A DNA stretch of 64,000 nucleotides from Ceriagrion tenellum (lineage: Eukaryota; Arthropoda; Insecta; Odonata; Coenagrionidae): assembly GCA_963169105.1 (NCBI GenBank), contig OY720632.1, positions 59,677,136-59,741,135 on the forward strand, written 5' to 3'. The position numbers and the translations under genes are program-made. Positions within the stretch are counted from its first letter, which is position 1; every line of letters starts with the position of its first letter. This document shows, piece by piece, positions 36,396-47,139 of this stretch. The notes under the pieces are model-generated. The model was not told the origin of the DNA, did not search any database, and worked only from the letters and a program-made list of their open reading frames with translations.

Positions 36396-37030
36396 AAGTT
36401 TCAGTACAGTATTTGCGAATCCTTTACACGAGTGTCAAAGGTGACACGCCATAACATATTGGGACAATCTAGCGACGGCGGAAAACCCAGAGATGGCTTA
36501 GCTCTCAATTTTTCCCTCTGCATACTTTGGGTAGACGTTTTTCTCACCGCTGAAAACTTAAAAACTATGAAATATACCGATTGACCGAGGAAGGTAGTAG
36601 CGCCTACTTGGGCTTGCAGTTGAATACATACCAACCTTCAATTGAAGATTTAGCTAATGAAGTTCGCAAACAAACGAATCGGTAGGGAAAGAAAATATTT
36701 TTCATGCTTCTCTAATAAATATATCAAAAACGTAACTGTTATTTTTTTCTAGAGCTAAAATTTTTTCAAGAGCATGGATATTTCTAGACGTAATGCGGCA
36801 TCCAAATGGAGGAAGGATTTTTTGGCGAATTTTGACGCGCCGAACCCAAAAAGTTCGCCATCACTGGTGTCGCGTATACTTACGTACTGAAATGTTTGGG
36901 GATTGTGAAAAAGATGTGCCAGGGGCGAAAGTAGGACTGATCTCTCTGTCTCTTTTCTCAGTAGTCTCCTTCCTTCCTCTACCTTCGTGTAAAGTAGGCG
37001 AGGGGGGAGACACAAACATGAGCGCGCGAA
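36396..37030. other. No recognised feature
   Basis: AT-richer gap between CpG-rich blocks; no coding or repeat signal. Confidence 0.4.
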
Positions 37031-37500
37031 AAAAAGAGCGGCTGCGGAGAAGTCCTTTCCTTCCCCAGGCCTCTTCTAATTCTCTCGAGTGTTTAGGACA
37101 CGTTAATCGCGTCGGTGGACTCGGCAAGACCTTTCTCCCTCTAACTCCCCGCTCTCTTCCCAGCCTCCTCCTCTCGTTCACACTCCTCCCTCGTCCGCGG
37201 AGAGAGGCAAAGGGGGTGGAGCGGTGACAGAGAGGGGTCCGTCTCTTTGGGGGTGGCGGGGGGAGGCGGACGACACCGTCCACGGACGGGAAGCGGCGGT
37301 GGCTGTGTGAGAATTCGCTCACTCGCGCGCGCACGCCGCGCGGGGTGTGTAAATATAAACTGCCCCCTTTTGTCGAGAGGGAGAGTGAGCGGGCGACCGC
37401 CGCGCCTACGCCCCTGACTAGCGTCCTCCCCCCGCCGATAATCTCGTCCGCCCGCGCCCCACTCCGCCTGAGGTGCGCGAAGGCATAGAGAAGGGTGTCC
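37031..37500. promoter_or_regulatory. Second CpG-rich block
   Basis: CpG-rich with alternating C-rich and G-rich strands. A TATAAA occurs on the plus strand at about 37354, in a CpG context, with no open reading frame that obviously follows. It may be part of the same regulatory cluster as 34.3-36.4 kb. Confidence 0.4.
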
Positions 37501-37605
37501 CGTCATCAAATTCCGCACTTGTCGTCGACTGTCAGCCCTGTCACGGCCATCATAATACTTCTAGTTTCTTTCGCCTTACCTTTACGGCTGTTTTTGACGA
37601 GGCAC

Positions 37606-38164
37606 TTAAGGTAGTCCGAGCGAGATAGTTCCCAAGTCATAATAAATACCATATTAGAATTATACGTTTTAATTTCACCAGCTGCAGGACACATGCATTA
37701 AATATTGCATTATTAATGGTGCAATAATATAGTTTTATAGGACAGAAATTGTAAGTAACAAAATGAAATGATCTAAATAAGTCTTTATGTTTGAAACTCG
37801 TTTGTTTTTGTTTGTTTGAAACTCCTTCAAATCGGAAGGTTTTTTGTGATACCCAAGAACCCACAGTAGTGACAATATGATTAATTTTCAAAAATAGTTG
37901 AGAAAACATACAAACTACATGCTGTTAGTTTTTTTACGACATCTAAGAGTTATAAATGCCTAATTTTATAAATAAAGTCTCACTGGAGTGCATACACGTA
38001 CAATTTCCCATGTCAAAGGGCTGGTATTTTTTTGGCAAATATCTCAGAAAGTACTGTGGTAAGGGGTAGAAATTTTGGTGTCATTGGATAGGGGAGACAT
38101 TTTTCTTTTAAATGAGACTAAATTTATCGATTTCTGAGTAAAATGATTTTTCAAACTGCTTGAA
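37606..38164 (-). mobile_element. Non-autonomous DNA transposon (MITE), copy 1, 559 bp
   Basis: One end is TTAAGGTAGTCCGAGCGAGATA (plus strand from 37606); the opposite end, inverted, is a decayed version (TTCAAGCAGTTTGA, up to 38164). Its interior is homologous throughout, in inverted orientation, to 52946-53510: the conserved peptide YNFC..KLYYCTINN can be read from both, and so can the TTTGCCAAAAAAATACCAGCCC region. The two matching lengths and terminal TIRs define a mobile family. No transposase is encoded; the family is uncertain, but TTAA at the ends is compatible with piggyBac-type insertion. Confidence 0.7.
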
Positions 38165-38485
38165 TTGCGCATTCTGACGTAAGATCGGGTGTGCAATGAA
38201 AATTACGTTAAGTAAAGCGGTAAACTGCTAGAACTCATGCGCAAATGCATTACCGAAAGATGGGAAAATTTCCCCTGCTCTAATTCCTTGCCATCGTTCT
38301 CGCAATTTCTATGAATGAGATTGTGCAAGTAACTGCCTCGCGTAAAACGGCCTCTTTGGGTGAGTTACTTTCGTGATCCGTGTTTTTCTCCATGAATGTC
38401 TCTCACTAAAATTCATTTTTGATAGTCAGAATATTATTTTGTTTTTTTCTTTGTCATTTTTCAAAAATCTTCAGCGTCAAATGAC
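38165..38485. other. No recognised feature
   Basis: AT-rich sequence between the MITE and the LINE fragment. Confidence 0.35.
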
Positions 38486-38935
38486 TATGGTGAACACGTC
38501 ACGCCTTATTACGAAAAAATTAAATGGCTGAAATTGGATAAACGCCGACAACTGCAAAAGGCTTTATACGTGTTCAAGGTCCTGAAATCCAAAAACCCCA
38601 CCTATTTGTATGAACATTTTATATGTAATGTAGATACAGGAAAAAGATCAACTCGTGTCACTGAGTTATTTTTAGTCCCTAAATTCCATACCTTATTATT
38701 TGAGCACTCTTTCCTAATTTCCTCCTGCAAGTTATGGAATTGTTTACCTATAAATGTTAGAACCTCTATGACAATTTCAATGTTCAAGAGAAACATGACT
38801 GATTACCTATGTAAAATTGCTTAGTTTTTTGTAATATTTTATGTTATGGCATTTATTTATTTATTTTCTATATTCCAGGGGACTTAAAGTCCCAGAACAA
38901 TAAAGACTATTTTCTATTCTATTCTATGGAAGTCT
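38486..38935 (+). mobile_element. LINE 3' fragment (family B), LWN-LP type
   Basis: An open frame up to 38824 gives the characteristic tail of CR1/Jockey-type reverse transcriptase ORFs: KRRQLQKALYVFKVL, then YLYEHF, a TRVTELFLVP block, LWNCLPINVR and finally MFKRNMTDYL. The 3' UTR ends with AATAAA at about 38899 followed by a short TTCTAT microsatellite tail (about 38910-38930), as expected at a LINE insertion. It is distinct from family A, which ends in GTAGAT repeats. Confidence 0.8.
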
Positions 38936-40950
38936 GAATGAAATTACATAGGGTTCATTAGATTATCCTCATCATCTCTTGCGACAGGCTTGGCGGTATT
39001 AGCGAGTTAGCGACTCTAAAGTTGTCTTTTTTGACGATTCAACACCTACAATTATTACTCTTTTATTCGCTCTTTATTTCATCTTGAGTCCATACCCTGT
39101 CGTTTTCCGTCCCATGCCGCGGAGGATCGTCCTTGATTTTCCGCTTCAGTTTTCCCCGCTTTTGTTCCTTCCCTCACGGCTTCCTAAATTGTAAACTATT
39201 GTGCTTCAGAATACACCCAATTACTGCTCTTTGTCTGCGTCCTCCGGAGACACCACTTCCGCCTCCCTTCCAAGTGCTCTTTCATTAGTCCGTCTGCTGT
39301 CCTTTGGATTTTCGCCAGCCCTCGTTTTTCACGATTTTCGGCTGCATCTAATCTTCCTCTCTCTCCATTCTCAACCCGTTAACCATTTAAAGAAAACTAG
39401 TTTTATACAAATAATTATTAAGCTACTCAGGCTCGTTTTGGTCGGTTGGTCTCTAATAGACGTTTTTCTGATTATACACCCTTCTCAAATCACTGATTTT
39501 TAAAATCTCGGTTCATTATACCTAACTTCACATTAGAAATATTTTCTGTTCTTTTTTCGGGCCCTGCTGGTTCTTTCAGAAGAGTTATTTGTGACTAATG
39601 TTCCGAAAGACATTGTTTCGGAAAATCGTCAGTTTATTTCGGGGATTATCCCTTTTTGTACATGCAATAAGGTGTAGTGATATCTAATTATCTATTCTCC
39701 TAATGTTTAGGACTAAGTTGTTTCTAATGACGAATTGCAGCGTTATTTATTGGTTTTATACAAAATTATACTGGTGATATATGTCAGTTGATTGTGGTGT
39801 GAATGATGCAATATATTCAGTTAACCTTAAGATCAACCGACCATTCGAGCCTATCCAGCGTTCTCGTTGGAATTCAAATAGGGAGCTTCGTTGCCAGCAA
39901 TTTGTATTTACTCACGGGGTTGATGATGTGTCTTTTGCCTTCATCTTTCTCTTGGACCTTCTTCAAGTCCTTTAAGCCTACAGAAACAATGTTAAATCGC
40001 CAACATGATATCAATACATAATGTGGCTCAGCATTAATCAAAGTTAGATGTTTTAGTGGAATGGGCGGAAGGATTAATTAAGAAGAACATGTGCCAAAAA
40101 GGTTGAAAATTTGCTTTTGCTTGTGAGTTCCGGGGAGGTCATAAGATTGAGGACGATAAGTAACAGTAAGAGATGCTGGGACGGGGAAGATTGCCGGCTT
40201 TTAATGAACCGTAAGAGGGAAGTGTTCAACTGGGATTATCAGTCGTACGGATTTTGGACGCGATCCCCAGAATCGACCTTCTTACTTTATCTCCACACAA
40301 ACTTCGTTTTCCCTACTTTCAGCCTCAGTAATTTTCAACCCCTTATATTTTGACACATGTTTTGGCTAAAATTCTTAGGATTACAACTTATGTAGGACAT
40401 AAAAGGTTGAATGAAATTGAGTAGTCGAAATTTAGTTGTGAATTTTACTCCATTTCTCCAAACGAATCGTGTGATTTTTTTAGTGCAGAGAATATTTTGG
40501 GCACTTAATTGAACTTCTTTCCACGTCTGTCAATGGGTCGTGCAAAGGAAGCCATGGTGAGGAAAAACCGAGGTGACCCTTCATAATCAGGGCACAAAAA
40601 TATATTCCAGCCGTGATATCGCAGAACATTACCGAAGATCTCCCTAGGTAATCTGCTTTGCGTTAATAAGACGTCGAGCCTGAATTGATTCAAGGCTTCT
40701 CAAAGAATGCATTTAAGTGAGTATGGGCTTTTTCTACTCATAAATATTACGTCTGGGAAGTCTAAAAAAAGTTCTACTTTTTTCGGTCGCCGAAGAGACC
40801 ACCCTAAATCCACCGGCAAGGACGAGGGGAGGGTCACCCTTTCGTCTCCCACGCGATAAATCCAGCGGTCCCTTGTGCCCGAGACACGGGCGAAATTTGG
40901 CGGATCCCGGCGCCGTGGTAGCGACTATGACAGCGGCCGCCCGCTCCTCA
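38936..40950. other. Intergenic or intronic, nothing recognised
   Basis: No repeat or exon supported; open frames up to about 104 codons are unremarkable. 40790-40950 is mildly GC-rich. Confidence 0.45.
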
Positions 40951-41300
40951 CGGCCGGACCCACCTCCCAATGGCACTCGCATATAAAGCGGAGGTCGACT
41001 CAACATTTCCTTCGTCCCATCTCCCCCATTCCTCCCTCCCTCTCCCACCCTCCTCCCCTACGCCCGTGTTCCTTCTTGTCCACCTGCCCCCCATGTCTCT
41101 CTCTCTCTCTCCGCCTGGCGTCACTTTCTTACCTACTTCCTTTTTCCTCATCTGCGTCTTTATTCTTTCTTTGCTCGTTTTCTCCTTCTGTCCTATCCAA
41201 TAACCCCACGCCCATTTTCTCGCTCCCTTGTTTACACTACTTTTTTTCTGCTCCTCCCTTTGAATGTCCTCCATCCATTTTTCTTCTTCCATCGCTTTCG
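40951..41300 (+). repeat. C/T-rich island with TC microsatellite
   Basis: Pyrimidine-rich plus strand; (TC)n at about 41096-41112. Open frames of 77-156 codons are compositional. Confidence 0.6.
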
Positions 41301-42185
41301 TGGGTAAGATTCACTTGTTATGATTTATTTTGTTCGGAATGTTGACCACAATTGCCTACATGCATCACTTCTGAGTCGGCGGAAAAGGAAGATGTAAGAA
41401 GGAGTCGATACTGTTTAAAAAAAGACAGACGCAACTGTAGAATTACCGAAGTGTGGAGACTTACTGCATACATAATTTCATAGTAAGAAATATTTAGAGA
41501 CAATTTTCTGTGAATTCGTTGAAAAATTAATAACCGTGATCTTATTCAGCGAACCACACCCCAGCGGATGTCTAATTTGTGTATGGGACCAATAATCTAC
41601 TAAAAATTTCCCATTGCTCTGATATTTTGAACCCTTAACAACATTAACTGCGAATGCTCTTCGGCTAAATTTCAGTCCTCCCTCACGTTAGATCTTCGAT
41701 ATTAGTTTTCAAATTTTCACCCGCGACTTAGTTATGTGGACAGGACTCGGAATGTAATTCAGGGGAAAAGGAACCGTCGCGTAGGCTCGGTGGAGGTCAT
41801 GAGCATCATTCATTGTCCCGGTATAGGATATTCTGGGAAAGTTCGGTAACGTCAGTTTTACGTCATTAGCGGGGAGGGGTATGAGATCACTTGCAACGCA
41901 TATAAAACAGCTGGCATTTCCCACCTCTCTGAGCATCTTAAAAGAGTATACCCTCATGTGGTTACTACTTCCTCAACTGTGAAGCACATTCAACTGGGGA
42001 ATACTGGTGACTCACTAATTCGGAAATCCCTGCTATTTTTACAGGCTTGTAACATTATTGTGCTTGAGTGCTTGAGATTTTTACATCCTCACTTGTTCCC
42101 ACGTTGGACAACTTTTGTAAACAATTTGCGACATTTGGTTCGGAGAATTTCACTGTACAGATATCTTAAATGGATCTCTTCCAGC
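41301..42185. other. Intergenic or intronic, nothing recognised
   Basis: AT-rich, no supported feature. Confidence 0.4.
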
Positions 42186-42189
42186 CAGT

Positions 42190-42330
42190 TGAGTCGGGTC
42201 TGTTGGTAACGCGCCAGCCTGGCACTCTAGAGGTGCCAGGTTCAAATTCCGCCACAGGTAAGGATATTGAGTTTGTCTTGGGACCTTTCGGATGGTTGCG
42301 GATCATGACGCCCTTTTGAGAACAAATTGA
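42190..42330 (+). mobile_element. tRNA-derived SINE fragment
   Basis: The head is tRNA-like: an A-box-like TGTTGGTAACGCG at about 42201 and a B-box-like GGTTCAAATTCC at 42239-42250 (one base longer than the consensus). Between them is a strong 8-bp hairpin CCTGGCAC / GTGCCAGG around TCTAGA. The sequence after CCACAGGTAAGG looks like a SINE body. The abnormal anticodon arm excludes a functional tRNA. Confidence 0.55.
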
Positions 42331-42409
42331 TACAGAAGTTGACCACGAGTTAACTATGTTAATCTCAGGATAGCTACTAATCAATCTTTGAGATCCACAT
42401 GAGGTAGGC

Positions 42410-42622
42410 TTAAGAACAGAGCTAGAAGGCGTTCAGAGAAGATCAGCAAGATACGTGAAAGGCCGTTATGATAGTCTCGTTAGTGTTACTGACCTCTTGC
42501 AAAAACTAGGATGGGAATCACTTTCAGACCGTCAATTGAAAATTAGACTCATTCTTTTAAGTAAATTCAACACAAGTTTACTTTTAGAAGAAGTTATCAA
42601 CATCTTACGAACTCCAATATGA
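42410..42622 (+). mobile_element. LINE 3' ORF fragment (family C, copy 1)
   Basis: Translation gives VQRRSARYVKGRYD, then LLQKLGWESLSDRQ, LLSKFNTSLL and ILRTPI before a stop. It is the C-terminal part of a non-LTR reverse transcriptase ORF, related to copies at 42623, 51860 and 56081. It breaks off abruptly where the next copy begins, so its own 3' UTR is missing. Confidence 0.75.
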
Positions 42623-43259
42623 TACGGTAGATCAGCAAAGAGGAGCTAGGTTTGTGAAAAAATGCTACGATAAGTTTGCTAGTGTGTCTGGATTGTTAGA
42701 AGGATTGGGATGGGAATCGCTATCACAGCGTATATTAAATTATAGGCTTAACCTCCTAACTAAATTTCAGGACAAAAATTTCTCTGACGACGTGAAAAAC
42801 ATACTATTAACCCCCTCGTCCTACGGCAGATTAGATCGCGCCAATAAAATTAGAGAGAGCTAGATTGTAGAACCGATAGGTATAAAATGTCATTTTTTCC
42901 GCGTACCATTCGGGACCATAATAGCTGTGATCGTCGTCATGAATAGTGCAAATAGTGACAATAGCTAGATTGTAGATCTCTTTCTATATATTTTCTACAT
43001 TCTTATTTATGATGTTCTTATCAATGCATGATAATTTGATTCTGTAGTAGTAGTCCTTGTACCCCTTGCATGCTGGAACGATTGACAATAGAATGTTTCT
43101 TGGTTAGTAGATTTTAATGGGTGCGTTGCATGTATGGTACGCTGGTTTCAATGTAGTTTCGGTGTTCTGCCGTATAATTGATGGATGCCTGGTGTGGAAG
43201 CACCCCCTGCCACACACCCTTTGGGTGGCTTGCAGGGTATGGCGTAGATGTAGATGATA
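42623..43259 (+). mobile_element. LINE 3' fragment (family C, copy 2) with complete 3' end
   Basis: It starts within the same ORF region as the preceding copy (RGARFVKKCYDK, then LLEGLGWESLSQR, ending near NILLTPSSYGRLDR). It continues through the 3' UTR to CACCCCCTGCCACACACCCT and a GTAGATGTAGATGA tail at 43246-43259. The ORF is frameshifted or stopped after IRES. Confidence 0.8.
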
Positions 43260-43880
43260 ATACAATAAGGGAAATAGATTGTAGGACAGAAAGGTTTAAA
43301 ATGCCGTTTTCCCTCGATCGATAAGAGACCATAATGGCTGCGTTGAGACTTTGAAGTAGGTTACTTGACAGGTATTTTAGCCGATTAATTCATATGCCCC
43401 CTAATGCATTTTTCTAAATCTGCCGAGTATTGCTAACACCATGTTTTGCATGTTTCCTGCATGACCTTTGTATCACGTTTTCAATGTTATATTATAGATT
43501 ATTGTAGTAATTTCTTCAGCATTTGTAGCGTACCTCCCTCATCTATCGTGCGCCATCTCCATCCTAATTTTCTCTCTACTCCTCTCTCCATCCCACGAAC
43601 ACTTCATTTTCATGTTTATTACTTGATATGACTGTTGATATTGTTTTGTTCATTGTTATCTATGATTTGTTTGCTATTTATTGGATGTTTTCGTTGATCA
43701 TTAGGCGTCCTTTGTAATTGGCCTTGTGCTGTTTTTGGACTTCATTAAATGAATAAATACCCATTAGGTGGTGCATGTTAGTGAAAGTAATTTTCTTCAC
43801 TGCAGTTCATGTTGGTGATAAGTCGCCCCCTGCCAAACGCCTTTTTGGTGGCTTGCAGAGAAACAAGTAGATGAGGATAT
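43260..43880 (+). mobile_element. LINE 3' fragment (family C, copy 3), degenerate
   Basis: It begins right at the tail of copy 2 with sequence matching the end of the ORF (the IREIDCRTDRFK-like region). It ends near 43830-43878 with CGCCCCCTGCCAAACGCC...GTAGATGAGGAT, a decayed family 3' end. Three truncated copies thus abut in the same orientation. Confidence 0.6.
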
Positions 43881-45485
43881 ACTCCAGACAGGCATCTGAC
43901 AGTGTAGAGCATTTCCCGAGAAGGTAATGTGCCAGTCTTTGGATCACTTCTATTTTTATTCAACGCGTCGAAATAACTTCAATCGCTTCAATTCTGTAGA
44001 TGGATTTTAAAGAATGTTTACTTCGTAAATGATCCGTTCATTCATAACGATGGCTATCAATAGGTATGCACATAATAATTCCTTAGTTTCAGCTATATTG
44101 CTACAAAAAAGATATTAAGAGTTATAACTAAAATTAAATATATGCACATACATACCCAATATCTATTCGACTTAAAATTCTCCCCATTAAATGCATGTTC
44201 ATTTTTAAGCTACTGAAATGATTTAATATAAAGAGTGACAATTTTCCCGCGGTTTCTGGAAGCGACCATAATGTATAATTTAAGAAGGAAGCTAAATACT
44301 TGGCTTCCAAAACCAAGTATCACGTCGTTTTAGACATCCTTAGTATATTTGGGCCCTAAAATGTATAAGGCCTTACCTGAATCCATTTAAAGTTCAAAAA
44401 ACAGTAAGGAATTTTTAAAAATTTCAAAGGAATGGATATTTGCACATAACAATATTGATATGTTATACAATATCTGTAATGTAGGTACATGTACCCTATG
44501 ATATAACTTGTAACAATTAGTGTTTTATACGAATGTAAGCAAGATGAATTTTCATTATTGTCTCTGCTTTTTTGTTCACTTTTGGTCTAAAATGAAAACG
44601 TCTTTGTTATTATTATACATTCTTTTGAAAGTATTTTTGTTTAATACCAGCAATGTATTTCATTTATAGAAGGCAGTTTTCACACAAGTATGTGACCTTT
44701 AAGGCTGCCGAAAGCTCATTGATATTTGTACACAACATTGTACCATATCTGTTGAGTAATATATTATTTTTATATTCTTACTATTGTGTTGGCATTTGTG
44801 CTCAAGTGGTGGCTCATATCTTCGTTCGAATAAATATAAGGAGGTGGAGACGATGGCATCCGGAATGTCACTCATTAAACTGTCTGATGACAGGTTGAGA
44901 GGCTGTAATCGCTGTTTTCTTTCTGTCAATGGTTGCATTGACGAACAGATAATTGATCATTTCGCATATCTGAGCAAAAGATGAATCAAACGAGGGAACA
45001 TTGATTAAACAAATAAAAATTGACAAGAGAACGTGATTTTCAACATCAAGGATATTGAAATGAGGTCAATTAGAGAAATTTAAATACTTTTTGCCGTTCG
45101 TTCTATTTCCATTACATATTTTTATAAAATTCAACGTGAAAAGTTGTAAATCATTTGCGAAGAGTTTAGCGGGTAGTAGCGTACTTCATCAGAAAAATCG
45201 CGCTACACTATCTTTTTTTCAAAGCAGTTTTTTTTTCTAAGCAAGGAGCAACTGATTGTTCCATGATGGAAGGTTGTTGAAATATTACAAGTACAAAAAT
45301 CGTCTTATTAGTTGAATATTTTACTCGATTGGGATCACCAGGAAGGCCTCCATTTGATAAGTAAAGGTACTGAGTGTAAGTATTAATTACGTTACTCCTC
45401 TAATGACTCATTGCTTTGTGTAAACTAACAAGAAGACAACTCGATTACTTCTGGCTTAACTTTGTGAAAATCCATTCTAAAGAAA
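43881..45485. other. Intergenic or intronic; unassigned 79-codon minus frame at 44938-44699
   Basis: AT-rich. The minus frame 44938-44699 has a less biased composition (LNLSSDSLMSDIPDAIVSTS is part of it) than most chance frames here, but I recognise no family and see no convincing splice sites. Confidence 0.35.
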
Positions 45486-45486
45486 T

Positions 45487-45627
45487 TCAATGCGATATGG
45501 TACTTTTTTCAGTTTTTTATTTCAGGTCGACCGGTTTCGTCACATAGATGATGTCGCCTATGTTACGAAACCGGTCGACCTGAAATAAAAAACTGTGAAA
45601 AAAGTACCATATCGCATTGAATTTCTT
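45487..45627. repeat. Foldback element 3 (inverted repeat with GAAACCGGTC motif)
   Basis: Left arm from about 45483 to 45540 and right arm from about 45565 to 45629 are near-perfect inverted copies around a 24-base centre that forms a smaller hairpin (CATAG / CTATG). Reading outward each arm has CGAAACCGGTCGACC. GAAA plus a self-complementary ACCGGT matches the 3' half of the hammerhead layout in foldback 2, but CUGANGA is replaced by TAGATGA and no stem I is possible, so catalysis is unlikely. Confidence 0.75.
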
Positions 45628-45629
45628 AA

Positions 45630-45955
45630 AAAGACAACTGTAAGGTTTTTAATCTCAAGTTAAATATTTTCTCGGTTTGTAAACCGAGGGTAATACGTTC
45701 TTTCATAGATACACCTGACTTCTACCGGCCAATATTTTGATATCATGTATACGATAACCGAATTCTCAGCTAACATAATGTTAATTAATAGACTACGTCA
45801 TCTTGCAGTCAACGTTATCCGGGCTATATAAAACCGAACCAAAATGAAACACAAATGACCATTTGGTGATATTAAAATTAGAAAACTAAGAGGGAACTAT
45901 TAATACGAAATATAGAAGTACAGAGGAAAGATACCTTGAAATATCACTTTCCCTT
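45630..45955. other. No recognised feature
   Basis: AT-rich spacer between foldback and SINE. Confidence 0.35.
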
Positions 45956-45959
45956 GATC

Positions 45960-46230
45960 TCTAATCGGTGCGGTGGCCAGGTACGACTTTCGACCCTGAG
46001 ATACTGGGTTCGAATCTCGGCTTCGATGGAGACTTTTCTTTTCATACTCCGATCCCTAATTCGCTGCTGTGTGGAGGGTATCTCAAGTGGAGTAGTCGGA
46101 TGGGATGGTCCCTTTTTGCAACTTGTGTTGGTAGAAGGGCAATACCGGCATCGGGTGTACTCTCACCATCCTGAAATCATAAAATACTTAACATCGAATC
46201 AACATCTCCTGAGACAATTGAACTGAGCTC
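45960..46230 (+). mobile_element. tRNA-derived SINE
   Basis: A good B box GGTTCGAATCT lies at 46007-46017, with an A-box-like CGGTGCGGTGGCC about 40 bases upstream. The tRNA-like head lacks paired acceptor ends and runs into a non-tRNA body. Its continuous open frame (45936-46226) is incidental. Confidence 0.5.
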
Positions 46231-46574
46231 TCGATGCCTTCCGTAATAACCATCCCTATTTAACTTAATTCTCTCTTGTTATAAGATGAAGATAGTGACA
46301 AAATAAACTTTATTACGAATATTGACGAATATACAGCAGCATTCATGCAGGCATCCTCAACGCTGCATTATAAATCATTAGGTTTTGCCACACATACTGA
46401 GGTCGAGAACATGAGAACTACCACGCAAACAATGGATACTTTGCATAATCAATTTAGCTGGGTTGAAGGTACAGAACTCAAATTGGGCTACTGAACTTCA
46501 ACGGGAAACGGGAATCGGGAAGCACGTAAGGTCGAGGAGGGATGAAAGGGAAGAAACGAAAGATAAAGACTTAC

Positions 46575-46712
46575 TTCTTTCATTTCACCCCTCCCCAACA
46601 TCTCATGCACCGTTGTCCCTCCGAAGGTCACCGACACCACGAGAGGTCCTGCATACTCTACTCCACTAATCCTCCCTTCCCTGTCAACTTCCAGTCCATT
46701 AGCCCGTAAGTG
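46575..46712 (-). CDS. Importin-13-like karyopherin, internal exon (46 codons)
   Basis: The exon is preceded by the acceptor TTTTCCTATAG (AG at 46714-46713) and followed by the donor GTAAGT starting at 46574. It is 138 bases, phase 0 at both ends, and open throughout. The translation starts HLRANGLEVDREGR and includes AGPLVVSVTFGGTTVHEML, which aligns with the importin-13 segment that follows the preceding exon (an ICRIAVALGENHSRALL-type helix). Joined to the upstream exon it continues the frame. No further downstream exon was identified. Confidence 0.55.
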
Positions 46713-46819
46713 CTATAGGAAAATGAGGGTCAACGATGGTGGCAGACTGGCTTCAGCTTCAAGCATTGGACAGCAGAGCAAGTGCCCTCTCCATACCCCT
46801 CAATGGGCTCAACACTCAC

Positions 46820-47139
46820 CTGAATTCCAGCCACAGTCCATCTCCTTGCCAATTCACCCACTGCTGGCACCAATGACGTGGTCAGGGATAGCACTGAACG
46901 TGGATGGTGATGAGTATCCGGATGTGTGGCCATCTCCCCCAAGGCCTCCAGTGCAGTAGAAGTCACTGATCCCCAGGGCACTCGACACACCAACTGAATC
47001 ATCTTTGGTGCAATGCCTCCCTCTCCGACTACTTCTGGCAATGGCACACCCAGCTGCATCCATGCTCTGGCACAGTCCGCTGCCATTTCAACCTCATTCC
47101 CTGATCCCCATTCCAGGGCCCACACAAGCACAGAAGATA
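46820..47139 (-). CDS. Importin-13-like karyopherin, internal exon (HEAT repeats)
   Basis: A 320-base exon with acceptor TGTCATTGTAG (AG at 47141-47140) and a perfect CAG|GTGAGT donor (intron begins 46819). It starts with two bases of a split codon and ends in phase 0. The encoded ~106 residues include CARAWMQLGVPLPE and ALEALGEMATHPDT followed by a hydrophobic helix (LTTSLVPAVGEL). These match, in order and spacing, the importin-13 HEAT motifs CFSSWVQLEVPL, EAIVNAISQPD and LIPLV. Importin-13 is a bidirectional nuclear transport receptor of the importin-beta family. The family call is from remembered similarity; transportin-3 is the main alternative. The rest of the gene was not found. Confidence 0.6.

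Noticed and set aside
35470..36454. Frames of up to 304 codons in the CpG island
   Set aside because: Several overlapping frames on both strands are equally open and Arg/Pro/Ala/Gly-rich, as expected from composition.
37350..37362. TATA-box promoter on the plus strand
   Set aside because: A TATAAA string is present, but no credible transcript or open frame follows.
44699..44938. Further exon of the importin-like gene
   Set aside because: The translation does not resemble importin-13, and splice sites are not convincing.
45540..45600. Functional hammerhead in foldback 3
   Set aside because: The CUGANGA block is replaced by TAGATGA and no stem I can form, although GAAACCGGTC is kept.
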